DNA of 10,623 bases from Treponema sp. GTDB taxonomy: Bacteria > Spirochaetota > Spirochaetia > Treponematales > Breznakiellaceae. The DNA is taken from assembly GCA_031280065.1 (NCBI GenBank), contig JAITHH010000012.1, positions 1 to 10,623 of the forward strand. Reading direction: 5' to 3'. The notes beneath the pieces are model-generated. The model worked only from the letters and a program-made list of their open reading frames with translations. It was not told the DNA's origin and made no database searches. The translations under genes were made by a program, and so were the position numbers. This document shows, one piece after another, positions 1 through 6,757 of the stretch (positions are counted from its first letter, which is position 1; each line of letters starts with the position of its first letter).

Positions 1-375
1 CTGCCAGAGGGCTACGATACGCTGATAGGCGAGAACGGCTCGACGCTTTCAGGCGGCGAGCGCCAGCGGATTTCCATTGCCCGCGCCCTGTTGAAGAACG
101 CGCCGGTGGTGCTGCTGGATGAAGCCTCGGCCAGTCTTGACCCGGAAAACGAAAGCGAGATTCAGGCGGCGATTTCCGCGCTGGTCAAGGGCCGCACGGT
201 TATCGTCATTGCCCACCGTCTGCGCACCATCGCGGGCGCCGGCAAAATTGCGGTCCTGGAAAACGGGCGGCTTGTGGAGGAAGGAACGGGCGAAGCGCTG
301 CTTGACCGGGACGGCCTTTTCGCCCGGCTCTACCGGATACAGGAGGAGAGCATGGGCTGGACGCTGGGCAGGTAG
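1..375 (+). CDS. ABC exporter-type ATPase, C-terminal fragment (5' end outside window)
   Basis: This is the last 124 residues of an ABC transporter nucleotide-binding domain, open from the first base of the window. The ABC signature (LSGGERQRISIARAL) is at codons 17-31, the Walker B and catalytic Glu (VVLLDEASASLD) at about 35-46, and the H-loop (VIAHRL) at about 70-75. A standard exporter tail follows. The approach to the signature (LPEGYDTLIGENG) and the H-loop context are typical of ABC exporters with fused permease and ATPase, MsbA/IrtAB-like. Such proteins often work as heterodimers encoded by adjacent genes, so a partner may lie upstream, but that is inference. Substrate cannot be told from this fragment. 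The gene ends with TAG at 373-375 and converges on the ComFB-like gene. Confidence 0.93.
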   Translation: MPEGYDTLIGENGSTLSGGERQRISIARALLKNAPVVLLDEASASLDPENESEIQAAISALVKGRTVIVIAHRLRTIAGAGKIAVLENGRLVEEGTGEALLDRDGLFARLYRIQEESMGWTLGR

Positions 376-385
376 CGGCGCTGTC

Positions 386-438
386 TGCGGGGGTTCCACC
401 CCCGCAACGCCCCCGCCGGGGGGTTATAAACCCCCCGG
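386..438. terminator. Twin GC hairpins between convergent genes
   Basis: Two perfect inverted repeats lie in tandem. The first has an 8-bp stem, 386-393 with 399-406, around the loop TTCCA. The second pairs 416-423 with 431-438 around TTATAAA, and T424-T425 can also pair with A429-A430 to give a 10-bp stem. No T-run follows on either strand, so this is not a textbook intrinsic terminator. The position between convergent stops (375 and 491) favours bidirectional termination or mRNA 3'-end protection. The C-run/G-run layout looks like a dispersed intergenic repeat, but only one copy is in this window. Confidence 0.6.
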
Positions 439-490
439 TCCCCCCACTGGCCAGGCGCGTTGTTTGCAATGGGCGCACGCACCCCGGACG

Positions 491-787
491 CTAATCATGC
501 GAGGGATTTTGCCGCACCCGCTCGATAGCTTGGGCCACCGCTTGCCGCAGACGTTCAGCATAGACCGCTTCATTCTCCGCTTGGGCCGTGTACAGCGTTC
601 CCAAAATAGAAAAACGGTACAGGGGCCTGACCGCATTCAGACTTATCGCCGCCATGTCCACCACACACTCGTTACAGGTACAAATCTCCTGGGGATATTC
701 CGCAAGCTGCCGCTCCAGCTCCCGCAGCACCAGGTTTTCAGCCTCGTTTTTCAGCAGATCAAAATTGTACTCATCGGCAAACGCCAT
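491..787 (-). CDS. ComFB family protein, putative cyclic-dinucleotide receptor
   Basis: A 98-residue soluble protein matching the late-competence ComFB family. It has an N-terminal N-x-E-x-x-L-V helix (about residues 14-20), then the core motif with Cys36, Cys38 and Cys41, Asp44, Leu50-Asn51, Pro55 and Tyr57. The Cys cluster could bind zinc. Members of this family (cyanobacterial CdgR/ComFB) have been reported as receptors for cyclic di-GMP or cyclic di-AMP; binding by this protein is inferred. The ATG at 787 has a good Shine-Dalgarno (GAGGAGG, 794-800). It lies 62 nt downstream of dnaB on the same strand and could be the last gene of that operon. A treponemal role in competence is not implied; a signalling role linked to motility or envelope is more likely. 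Length is normal for the family. Confidence 0.8.
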   Translation of the reverse strand: MAFADEYNFDLLKNEAENLVLRELERQLAEYPQEICTCNECVVDMAAISLNAVRPLYRFSILGTLYTAQAENEAVYAERLRQAVAQAIERVRQNPSHD

Positions 788-824
788 ACATACCCTCCTC
801 GTCTATTCTTATCATAACGCCTCC

Positions 825-849
825 AAAAAGGAAAGCCTGCGCTCCGCGC
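825..849 (-). terminator. Weak hairpin plus T-rich stretch after dnaB
   Basis: Directly after the dnaB stop, the minus strand carries GCGC-GGA-GCGC (849-839), then a short spacer and a T-rich stretch ending in five Ts (829-825). The stem is only 4 bp, so it would be a leaky attenuator at best, allowing part of the dnaB transcripts to reach the ComFB-like gene. Confidence 0.25.
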
Positions 850-2214
850 TTAACTTTCCCGCGACTTGGAAACATATTTGGTATATTTCTTCAAAAACAG
901 AATATCAACCTTCCCAATGGGGCCGTTGCGGTTCTTCGCCACGATAAGTTCCGTGGGCAGCACGTCGCCGGAAGCGCCCTGCGCCGTGTCCTGGCTCTTG
1001 CGCTCCGCCTCCTTGTCGCGGTGGAGGAAGATAACCACGTCCGCGTCCTGCTCAATCGCGCCGGACTCCCGCAAGTCCGCCAGCCCTGGGCCGGAGCTGT
1101 CCCGCTTCTTCTCCACCTCGCGGCTCACCTGGGAAAGGGCCACAATGGGAATACTCAGTTCCCGCGCCAGACTTTTCAGAGACCGGGAGATTTCCGCTAC
1201 CTGCTCGTGCCGGGGAAGCTGGTAGTTTTCCGAGCCGATCAGAGAAATATAGTCAATAAAGATGATTTCCGCCTTCTCCTGAACCCGCAGCCGCCGGGCT
1301 TGAGCGCGGAGGTCCAGCAGCTTCATGTTGGGCATATCCGAGATGAAGAGGGGGGCCTCGTAGATATGGCCCGCCGCCTCCACCAGGGCCTGAAACTCGC
1401 TGGACTTGAGGTAGCCGGTCCGCAGCACGTTGGCCTCGATGTTCGCCTCGCTGGAGATGAGCCGCTGCATCAAGTGCATGTCCGACATTTCCAGGGAGAA
1501 AAACGCCGTGGGAATCTTCTTGGCAATGGAAATATGCGCCGCCATGTTCAAGGCCAGGGATGTCTTGCCCACCGACGGGCGCGCGCCGATGATGATGAGT
1601 TCCGAAGGCTGAAAGCCCGAAGTAAGCCGGTCCAGTTCCTCGAACCCCGAAGCAATGCCGGTGAATTCCTTCTTCGCGTTTCGGAGGTTCTCGATGATTT
1701 CAATGGCCCGGGGGATAATATCCTTGGCGCTTTTGTAGTTAAAGGTATGCCGGTCTTCGGCAAGCCCGATGATCTTCTGCTGCGTTTCCTCCAGGATCAG
1801 CCGGGATTCACGGGATTCATCGTAGGAGTGGGCGGTTACTTCCCCCGAAACCTTGATGAGCGCCCGCCGCAAAGCGCCGTCCTGGACGATCTTCGCGTAA
1901 TAGTCGATATTGGCGGCGGTGGGCACCACGTTGGTGAGGGATGCCACGTAGGGGGGCCCGCCCGCGGCGTCAAGCTCCCCGGTCCGGCGAAGTTCCTCCA
2001 CGATGGTGATGATGTCGGCTTTCCGGCCCTGGTTAAACAAGGTGAGGATCGCTTCGTACACGCGGCGGTTGGCGTTGGAGTAGAAATCGCCGGGGCGCAG
2101 GTATTGAATCGCCGTGATGATTGCTTCGTCATCGAGCAGTAAGGCCCCGAGGGTTGCTTTCTCCGCTTCGTCATTATGCGGGGGGATTCGTTCTTTTAAG
2201 GTGTTTTGCGCCAT
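850..2214 (-). CDS. dnaB: Replicative DNA helicase DnaB
   Basis: Hexameric ATP-driven helicase that unwinds DNA at the replication fork. The 454-residue length is normal. The N-terminal DnaB domain (about 8-110) is followed by a linker and a RecA-like C-terminal domain (about 180-448). Visible motifs are Walker A GARPSVGKT (210-218), the catalytic Glu in FFSLEMS (242), Walker B EIIFIDY (316-322), the LSQVSREVE motif (360-368), DLRESGAIEQDAD (380-392) and the arginine-finger region KNRNGPIGK (427-435). I chose the ATG at 2214; an in-frame TTG two codons upstream is possible. Neither has a clear Shine-Dalgarno, unlike the other genes of the operon, so translation may be weaker or depend on upstream ribosomes. 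It follows rplI with an 85-nt gap. No intein or insertion is seen. Confidence 0.97.
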   Translation of the reverse strand: MAQNTLKERIPPHNDEAEKATLGALLLDDEAIITAIQYLRPGDFYSNANRRVYEAILTLFNQGRKADIITIVEELRRTGELDAAGGPPYVASLTNVVPTAANIDYYAKIVQDGALRRALIKVSGEVTAHSYDESRESRLILEETQQKIIGLAEDRHTFNYKSAKDIIPRAIEIIENLRNAKKEFTGIASGFEELDRLTSGFQPSELIIIGARPSVGKTSLALNMAAHISIAKKIPTAFFSLEMSDMHLMQRLISSEANIEANVLRTGYLKSSEFQALVEAAGHIYEAPLFISDMPNMKLLDLRAQARRLRVQEKAEIIFIDYISLIGSENYQLPRHEQVAEISRSLKSLARELSIPIVALSQVSREVEKKRDSSGPGLADLRESGAIEQDADVVIFLHRDKEAERKSQDTAQGASGDVLPTELIVAKNRNGPIGKVDILFLKKYTKYVSKSRES

Positions 2215-2262
2215 ATACAATTTTATGGAGGGCTCGAATCAAAGGTCTGATGGCCCCCCAAC

Positions 2263-2292
2263 CCCTGGCTGCGCCAGCGCGCCGGGCCAGGG
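2263..2292 (-). other. Inverted repeat in the rplI-dnaB gap
   Basis: CCCTGGC (2263-2269) pairs with GCCAGGG (2286-2292), and the GC-rich 16-nt loop can form alternative small hairpins (for example TGGC 2266-2269 with GCCA 2273-2276). No U-run follows on the minus strand. A processing or partial attenuation structure between L9 and DnaB would fit the spacing, since rplI product demand is far higher than that for DnaB. Function is inferred from position only. Confidence 0.35.
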
Positions 2293-2299
2293 CTCCCCG

Positions 2300-2860
2300 C
2301 TATTGTTCGCTTTCGGCGGGAGGAGGGGGAACCGCCTCTTCTGCCGCAACAGGTTCAGCCTCACGGCGGCGGCGTTCCTTCTTGGGCGCAGCGGCTTTGG
2401 TTTCGGTCTTAACGGCTTGGGCCTGGACCGTAATATTCACGTCCGCCGACGCACTCTCGTAGAGCTTTACCGTAACCTTGTATTTTCCTACGCTCTTAAA
2501 ACTATTGCCGGGAAGTTCAACCCGCTTGCGCTCGGTCGGGAACCCATGCCTGGCCAGCTCCTCGACAATGGTCTGGCTGGTAACCGCGCCGTAGAGTTTG
2601 CCGTTGACGCCCGCCGGCATAGTAATAAGCAGCTCCAGCGCCTCCATCCGCTCCTTGAGCCCCGCAGCGTCTTTCCGCTTCTCCGCTTTCCGGGCGTCGA
2701 TTGCTTCCCGGCGGGACTCAAACAGTTTGATAACGCTATCCGTATAAGGCAGGGCCAGCTTCCGGGGGAACAGATAGTTCCGGGCATACCCCTTGGCCAC
2801 ATCCTTGACATCCCCCTCTTCACCCAGGGGACTCACGTCCTTGTTCAGAATTACTTTCAT
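2300..2860 (-). CDS. rplI: 50S ribosomal protein L9 with C-terminal extension
   Basis: L9 binds 23S rRNA near the base of the L1 stalk. The N-terminal domain holds the family signature (VAKGYARNYLFPRKLALP, residues 21-38). A charged connecting helix spans about 41-78, and the C-terminal domain runs about 80-148. Residues about 150-186 form an extra low-complexity tail rich in Lys, Arg, Glu, Ala and Pro that ends acidic; ordinary L9 stops near 148. I chose the ATG at 2860 because AAGGAG (2868-2873) sits 7 nt upstream; a TTG two codons earlier is less likely. The preceding 56-nt gap holds a small hairpin (2896-2908). It belongs to the rpsF-dnaB operon. Confidence 0.97.
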   Translation of the reverse strand: MKVILNKDVSPLGEEGDVKDVAKGYARNYLFPRKLALPYTDSVIKLFESRREAIDARKAEKRKDAAGLKERMEALELLITMPAGVNGKLYGAVTSQTIVEELARHGFPTERKRVELPGNSFKSVGKYKVTVKLYESASADVNITVQAQAVKTETKAAAPKKERRRREAEPVAAEEAVPPPPAESEQ

Positions 2861-2916
2861 ACACAAGCTCCTTGTAAATGATGGACAGCGGAGTGTGCGC
2901 CGGGCGCATTACCCCA

Positions 2917-3948
2917 TTACATCCCCGGAGTAGAGGACGGTCCGTTTGATTTCGGCGCCCGAAAGGGCACCCAATTTTCAGCGATCCCCAAAAGGATCAG
3001 CAGGCCCGCGAGTACCGCGTTAAGGCCGGGACTCATCAGCGCCATGATGAGCGCCAGGCTCAAAGCCAGCCGCAGCCACAACGCGGACAGACGGCCCAGA
3101 AAGGACAGCAGTATCCCCCCGCCCTGAACCAGGTACAGCATAACCGACAGCGCCAAAATATTCCAGGCCGCTATCTCCAGGGGGGAAACCTTGAATTTCA
3201 TCCCCGCCAGCACCCCCAAGAGCGCGCCGGACAAAACCCAGATAAGCGCCGGGGGAACATGGAACGAAACGAGCCCTTTCCGGGAGCGATCCCCTCGGAC
3301 AAGGCCGGAGAACCAGAGCGCCAACTGCCGGCTCACCCCGAACAGGATAAAGCAGGAAACCGCCGACCCGCCGCGCAGGGCCGCCGCGTTAATGTACGCG
3401 GCAATCCGCTCCGGGGTGATATACTGCTCCGCGTCCGCGCCGGAGGAAGCGGTGTAAAGGGAGGCGATCATCTCCGCCTGGGCCCGCAGAAAAGTCTGGA
3501 ATCCCCCCTCCGCGCCCCCGGCCAGCATCATCGGCGCGAGAGAGAGGGCCCCCACAAGGGAAGCCAGGGCGAAACGCGAAGCCCCGGAAAGCCGGAATAT
3601 CCGGGGGCCCGATTCGGGAGGGGCGGCGATCCAGGTAAACCCGATAACCATCACGGAAACATACAGCGCGTCCCACGCAAGCTCACCGGGCCCAGCCCCG
3701 TAGAACAGCCGCATCATCACCGAAATAACGATGTTCCCCAGTACCGCCAAAAACGCACAGAACCGGGGAGTCCCGCCCCCATAGCGGTACGCCGCAAACC
3801 CCAGGGGCAGCAGGAAGAAGAAGCCTAAAAACCCAAACCTGATACAAACAACGGAAACGCCCGCGCAGATAAGGGCCGGTACATAGGCGACATCCGCCGC
3901 ACGGGGAGCCTGTATGAACTCCTCCGGCCCGGTCCTATTCGGCGACAA
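2917..3948 (-). CDS. Polytopic membrane protein, DUF2232/YybS-like
   Basis: A very hydrophobic protein of up to 343 residues with roughly eight predicted membrane segments (about 22-55, 62-82, 92-110, 125-145, 195-212, 234-252, 258-280 and 285-325). Position between rpsR and rplI and the overall character match the DUF2232/YybS family of uncharacterised bacterial membrane proteins found in ribosomal-protein contexts. This is a family-level call by context and topology, without a decisive motif. The largest frame opens with TTG at 3948, overlapping the rpsR stop by 14 nt. That start has no Shine-Dalgarno; GGAGGAG at 3919-3925 exists but has no in-frame ATG, GTG or TTG at proper spacing, so the true start is uncertain. 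Translational coupling to rpsR is likely. The C-terminal tail is short, hydrophilic and probably cytoplasmic. Confidence 0.75.
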   Translation of the reverse strand: MSPNRTGPEEFIQAPRAADVAYVPALICAGVSVVCIRFGFLGFFFLLPLGFAAYRYGGGTPRFCAFLAVLGNIVISVMMRLFYGAGPGELAWDALYVSVMVIGFTWIAAPPESGPRIFRLSGASRFALASLVGALSLAPMMLAGGAEGGFQTFLRAQAEMIASLYTASSGADAEQYITPERIAAYINAAALRGGSAVSCFILFGVSRQLALWFSGLVRGDRSRKGLVSFHVPPALIWVLSGALLGVLAGMKFKVSPLEIAAWNILALSVMLYLVQGGGILLSFLGRLSALWLRLALSLALIMALMSPGLNAVLAGLLILLGIAENWVPFRAPKSNGPSSTPGM

Positions 3949-4252
3949 AGGGGAGCAGGGCGATGATCCGGGCCCGCTTAATCGCCTGGGCCAGGGCCCG
4001 CTGGTGTTTGGCGCAGGTGCCGGTCATCCTGCGGGGCAGAATCTTACCCCGCTCGGTAATGCGGTGGCGCAGCATATCCGCGTCCTTGTAGTCGATCTTC
4101 AGCTTTTGGGTGCAAAACTTGCAGACCTTCTTTTTGAAGAAGACTTTGCCCTTGCCTCCGCCCCGGCTGTCGCCGTCCCTGCCGTCCTGTCCTTCCGAAC
4201 CCCGATCCTGCCGGGGAGGACGCTCGTTTTCCATATATCTCTCGTCAGCCAT
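3935..4252 (-). CDS. rpsR: 30S ribosomal protein S18, zinc-binding form
   Basis: S18 pairs with S6 on the platform of the small subunit. The conserved core runs from about residue 38 to 102. Cys44-x2-Cys47 and Cys80-x2-His83 form the complete metal site of the zinc-binding (C+) S18 type. The first 36 or so residues are an unusual hydrophilic extension rich in Asp, Arg, Glu, Gln and Gly; S18 is normally 75-80 residues and here it is 105. The ATG at 4252 is preferred because AAGGAG (4259-4264) is 6 nt upstream; the GTG one codon earlier is too close. It lies 20 nt after ssb, and its end overlaps the next ORF, which suggests coupling. Confidence 0.97.
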   Translation of the reverse strand: MADERYMENERPPRQDRGSEGQDGRDGDSRGGGKGKVFFKKKVCKFCTQKLKIDYKDADMLRHRITERGKILPRRMTGTCAKHQRALAQAIKRARIIALLPFVAE

Positions 4253-4272
4253 CACAAACTCCTTAAAAAAGC

Positions 4273-4743
4273 TTAAAACGGAATGTCATCGGTAAACCCG
4301 TCATCAGCGGGCGGAACATCCCGGGACGGGGGCCGGTCCTGACCTCCGCCTTCAGAGCGCCGTTCCGGGTACGCAGGAGTGCCCGAATACTGGCCGCCGC
4401 CGCCCGCGCCTGAACCGCCGCCTCCGCCCAAAAGCTGGATATTATTCGCCACGATCTCCACCTTGGAGCGGTTTTGACCGTCCTGTTCCCAGCGGTCCTG
4501 CCGCAATTCACCTTCAACGCCGATGAGCTTGCCCTTGACCAGGTATTGATTCAGCGACTCGCCTGACCGGCCCCATAAGACGATATCGAAGAAATTCGCC
4601 TCGTCTACCCATTGATCGCCTGATTTGCGGCGGCGGTTTACCGCAACGGAAAACTTGCATACCGCCTGACCGCCTGTAGTGTATTTCAACTCCGCGTCCC
4701 GGGTCAGCCTTCCAACCAGTATCACATGGTTTATATCAGCCAT
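4273..4743 (-). CDS. ssb: Single-stranded DNA-binding protein SSB
   Basis: SSB coats single-stranded DNA during replication and repair and recruits partners through its C-terminal tip. The 156-residue protein has an OB-fold (about 1-105, with [17 protein letters not shown] near the start and FFDIVLWGR at 51-59). A glycine-rich linker (106-118), a polar linker and the acidic tip DDIPF follow. The ATG at 4743 has AGGAG (4752-4756) 8 nt upstream, overlapping the rpsF stop codon, so translation is closely linked to S6. The gene supplies replication function inside a ribosomal protein operon, the usual bacterial arrangement. Confidence 0.98.
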   Translation of the reverse strand: MADINHVILVGRLTRDAELKYTTGGQAVCKFSVAVNRRRKSGDQWVDEANFFDIVLWGRSGESLNQYLVKGKLIGVEGELRQDRWEQDGQNRSKVEIVANNIQLLGGGGGSGAGGGGQYSGTPAYPERRSEGGGQDRPPSRDVPPADDGFTDDIPF

Positions 4744-4754
4744 TGATTGTTCTC

Positions 4755-5036
4755 CTATTCGTCTATCCGCACAAAGAGATACTTCAGAAGATTGCTGTTG
4801 AGCTTAAAGACCCGGTCCAAAACGATTATCTTGGCGGGGTCCAGCTTGAGGGTGTAGAGCAGATAACGCCCCCGCCGCCGTTTCTTGACTTCATACGCCA
4901 GATCGCGATCCCCGATCTCATCGGTTTTCTCGATTCCAGCTCCGTGGGCGGCCAGATCGCCTAAAAGCGTCTCCCGGCCCGTCTGATACAGGTCTTCTTC
5001 CAGGGGAAAGATGACCATTAACTCGTACTGCCGCAT
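4755..5036 (-). CDS. rpsF: 30S ribosomal protein S6
   Basis: S6 forms a heterodimer with S18 on the 30S platform. The 93-residue sequence shows the family start (MRQYELMVIFPLEED), the basic stretch AYEVKKRRRGRYLLYTL (47-63) and the terminal LKYLFVRIDE (84-93). It lacks the acidic tail of enterobacterial S6. ATG at 5036 has a strong AAGGAGG (5041-5047) with 4-nt spacing. It is the first gene of the operon. The leader can fold so that this Shine-Dalgarno is paired, which is described separately. Confidence 0.97.
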   Translation of the reverse strand: MRQYELMVIFPLEEDLYQTGRETLLGDLAAHGAGIEKTDEIGDRDLAYEVKKRRRGRYLLYTLKLDPAKIIVLDRVFKLNSNLLKYLFVRIDE

Positions 5037-5040
5037 GGTT

Positions 5041-5088
5041 CCTCCTTATGGACATGCTACCGGCCCGTCCTGGGGGCGGGCAAAGAGG
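5041..5088 (-). promoter_or_regulatory. rpsF leader that can sequester its Shine-Dalgarno
   Basis: The predicted 5' end of the transcript reads CCUCUUU (5088-5082), which can pair over 7 bp, including one G-U, with the rpsF Shine-Dalgarno AAGGAGG (5047-5041). Between them a hairpin forms from GCCCG (5081-5077) and CGGGC (5067-5063), with two further C-G pairs inside after one mismatch. In the register CCCG/CGGG it is followed at once by CCG. Known S6:S18 autoregulatory leaders present a hairpin with an adjacent CCG element, so feedback control by the S6:S18 dimer is a reasonable inference. The fold was derived by eye. Confidence 0.45.
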
Positions 5089-5095
5089 TTATTTT

Positions 5096-5124
5096 ACGAT
5101 AGCGCATCAAAAGGATCGAGTCAA
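5096..5124 (-). promoter_or_regulatory. Promoter of the rpsF-ssb-rpsR-rplI-dnaB operon
   Basis: On the minus strand, TTGACT (5124-5119) and TATCGT (5101-5096) are separated by exactly 17 bp, a good housekeeping-sigma match. Expected transcription start is near 5089, giving a leader of about 50 nt before the rpsF ATG. No other convincing promoter was seen between it and dnaB. Confidence 0.65.
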
Positions 5125-5136
5125 TACCTGCTGGCG

Positions 5137-5435
5137 CTATGCCGGAAAAGCCGAATTCAGCGGGAAGAGGGCAAAGCTGACCGCTTCATGGTCAATCAGA
5201 ACCCCCTCGCCCCGGATCTTCGGGTGCTCCGCGACCGCAGGGCGTTGACGCAGTGCTGCGGCACGGCGCGACGCAATCGTTTGCCGCCGTAGAGGCAAAT
5301 AAGACGTTCAGCCACCGGGTCAGGCATAACATCCAGCGATTCCATAAGCAGCGCATCCTCCCGCTCCCCGGATGGCTGGTTACCGGATATATAAACCAAG
5401 CGAGCGGACACAGCGTAAACAGTTCTGCCTTTCAT
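5137..5435 (-). pseudogene. Frameshifted hypothetical ORF coupled to the upstream gene
   Basis: An ORF starts at ATG 5435, whose first base overlaps the stop of the preceding gene (TAATG, 5437-5433), and runs 79 residues to 5196. Its second half is arginine-rich and reads like an out-of-frame translation. Around 5280 a second frame takes over with more protein-like composition, including RGEGVLIDHEAVSFALFPL, and ends with TAG at 5137-5139. A single -1 shift near 5278-5283 would join both into about 98 residues. No family is recognised. It is GC-rich, in contrast to its coupled upstream neighbour, and lacks a good Shine-Dalgarno. It may be a decayed gene, a sequencing error, or an unrelated remnant. 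Confidence 0.35.
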
Positions 5436-5650
5436 TATCCATTTATTATTCTATCATATTTTTTATTTTCCTCTTCTAATAATTTTATTTGGTCTTTTTG
5501 TTTATCTGCCTCCAATTCCAATATCTCTTTTTGATATTGCATCTTTATTATATCATGTTTGCTTTTTATAAGTTTATATATAAATGGAAGTATTATAGCC
5601 GGCGCTATTACCAGCGCCGATACTATTGCTATTATACCTGTTATGTCCAT
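5435..5650 (-). CDS. Small membrane protein with C-terminal coiled coil
   Basis: A 71-residue protein, not assigned to a family. One hydrophobic segment spans about residues 4-27 (GIIAIVSALVIAPAIILPFIY). A lysine-rich junction and a charged helix (about 37-66, EILELEADKQKDQIKLLEEE) with coiled-coil spacing follow. A single-pass inner-membrane protein with a cytoplasmic coil is the simplest reading. ATG at 5650 has GAGGG 5 nt upstream (5656-5660). It lies 60 nt after the DUF4097-like gene on the same strand, so the two probably form an operon. Similar small membrane proteins accompany DUF4097 genes in envelope-stress modules; that parallel is inference. Its DNA is AT-rich, unlike the flanking housekeeping genes. 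Confidence 0.7.
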   Translation of the reverse strand: MDITGIIAIVSALVIAPAIILPFIYKLIKSKHDIIKMQYQKEILELEADKQKDQIKLLEEENKKYDRIING

Positions 5651-5679
5651 TATAACCCTCTTTTCTTATTAATATTTAT

Positions 5680-5700
5680 TGTGTTTCATTTTCAAACACA
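5680..5700 (-). other. Intercistronic hairpin
   Basis: TGTGTTT (5680-5686) and AAACACA (5694-5700) form a perfect 7-bp stem with a 7-nt loop in the 60-nt gap between the DUF4097-like gene and the small membrane protein gene. The stem is AT-rich and not followed by a U-run on the coding strand, so a weak processing or stability element is more likely than a terminator. Confidence 0.25.
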
Positions 5701-5710
5701 TTATTTCCTT

Positions 5711-6571
5711 TTATTCAGCCCATCTTATTCTTATTGTTTCCCAGGAACCCGCCTTCACATTTATTTCTCTGTCCGGGTTTTCCCCTATTATGCCCTCCAT
5801 TAGATGCCTATCAGATTCCGATCTATTTAATTTACCGGAAAAAGGCGCGGATAATCTGCCGCTTGTCCTTGCGGAAAAACCGAATGCCAGATTTTCCGGT
5901 AAATTAAGGGTTATCCCGCCGCTGGATGTTTCAAGCAATACATTTCCAATATCTTTACCAGCGGTGCATACGATACTTCCGCTGCGCGTCTTTGCGGTTA
6001 TCGCCCCGTTTGCCGCATTCACCTTAACCCGTCCGCTTGAAGTATTTGTGTTTAATATGCCTTTTACTTCATTTATGGTTATGTTTCCGCCTGTTGTTTT
6101 TAGATCAATATTCTCCGCTTCGATAACATTTATCACTATGTTCCCGGACGCATTCTCAATATTTATTTTTGCGCATATCAATTCATTGGGAATTTCTATT
6201 TTCCCATGCCGGGTTTTTATTGTTACCGTGTTCCGGTATGACCGGGGAATGTACACCTCAAGCCTTGCGCTGAAAGTATTAATTACAGGCGTGAACGGAC
6301 GTTCCCCGTCCTCCAGGGTTAACGTATTTCCTGAATTGGTTATTTGGGCATAATAACTGCCGCTGTTTCTATTCATATATTCTTTTATGATAAATTTTTC
6401 TGATGGACTGTTATAAACCGAAACATTTTCCCACTGATTGTATAAAATGTTAATATTCTGAACATTATGCAGTTCAATTTCCTGTATGTTTACCGCTTCC
6501 ATTGTTCCCCCGGAATACCCTTTAAAAACACTAAACACCGCAAAGACAAAAATGAAAAACGCTGTTTTCAT
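5711..6571 (-). CDS. Secreted DUF4097-like beta-repeat protein
   Basis: A 286-residue exported protein. Residues 1-20 form a signal peptide with a Phe-rich hydrophobic core (AFFIFVFAVFSVF); no lipobox cysteine is seen. The body is a series of short beta-strand rungs. From about 115 to 225 each rung of about 18-22 residues carries a (S/T)-x-x-G-x-I motif, as in ENASGNIVI, KTTGGNITI, NTSSGRVKV, KTRSGSIVC and ETSSGGITL. This is the pattern of DUF4097 putative adhesin domains, expected to form a right-handed beta-helix-like fold. ATG at 6571 has AAGGAG (6577-6582) 5 nt upstream and a strong promoter further up. The role is probably periplasmic or surface, perhaps envelope sensing or adhesion. No sigma/anti-sigma gene, common beside DUF4097, is present here. 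Low GC suggests acquisition. Confidence 0.8.
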   Translation of the reverse strand: MKTAFFIFVFAVFSVFKGYSGGTMEAVNIQEIELHNVQNINILYNQWENVSVYNSPSEKFIIKEYMNRNSGSYYAQITNSGNTLTLEDGERPFTPVINTFSARLEVYIPRSYRNTVTIKTRHGKIEIPNELICAKINIENASGNIVINVIEAENIDLKTTGGNITINEVKGILNTNTSSGRVKVNAANGAITAKTRSGSIVCTAGKDIGNVLLETSSGGITLNLPENLAFGFSARTSGRLSAPFSGKLNRSESDRHLMEGIIGENPDREINVKAGSWETIRIRWAE

Positions 6572-6609
6572 ATAATCTCCTTTAATCCGTTTCCGGCACT
6601 GATAAATTT

Positions 6610-6638
6610 AATATACCGTGTTTATTTACAATTGTCAA
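6610..6638 (-). promoter_or_regulatory. Strong promoter of the DUF4097-like operon
   Basis: The minus strand has consensus TTGACA (6638-6633), a 17-bp spacer and TATATT (6615-6610). The predicted start near 6603 gives a leader of about 30 nt. An 8-bp palindrome ACAATTGT begins within the -35 box and could be an operator, though palindromes of this size are common in AT-rich DNA. Confidence 0.8.
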
Positions 6639-6643
6639 TATCT

Positions 6644-6757
6644 TCAAGAGGTCTTATGGAAAATCATACTCCGCGTTATATATACGTATTTTGCATATAA
6701 TATCAGCGCTATTGCCGCAAATATAAATACTCCTTCAAAGAACACTATTTCTATCAT
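6644..6757 (-). CDS. Possible 37-residue membrane peptide
   Basis: A short ORF from ATG 6757 to TGA 6644-6646 encodes a peptide with one hydrophobic segment (VFFEGVFIFAAIALILYAKY) and a basic tail (ITRSMIFHK). It ends just before the -35 box of the DUF4097 operon. There is no clear Shine-Dalgarno at the ATG; AAGGAG occurs inside the ORF but without a usable in-frame start after it. AT-rich DNA produces hydrophobic ORFs by chance, so this may not be a gene. If real, it would be a single-pass membrane small protein. Confidence 0.25.
   Translation of the reverse strand: MIEIVFFEGVFIFAAIALILYAKYVYITRSMIFHKTS

Noticed and set aside
1021..2142. 373-residue plus-strand ORF
   Set aside because: It is entirely antisense to dnaB, whose motifs are unambiguous; long antisense frames are common in GC-rich genes.
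2896..2908. Small hairpin in the gap before rplI
   Set aside because: Five base pairs with a 3-nt loop is too little to assign a function; mentioned only under rplI.
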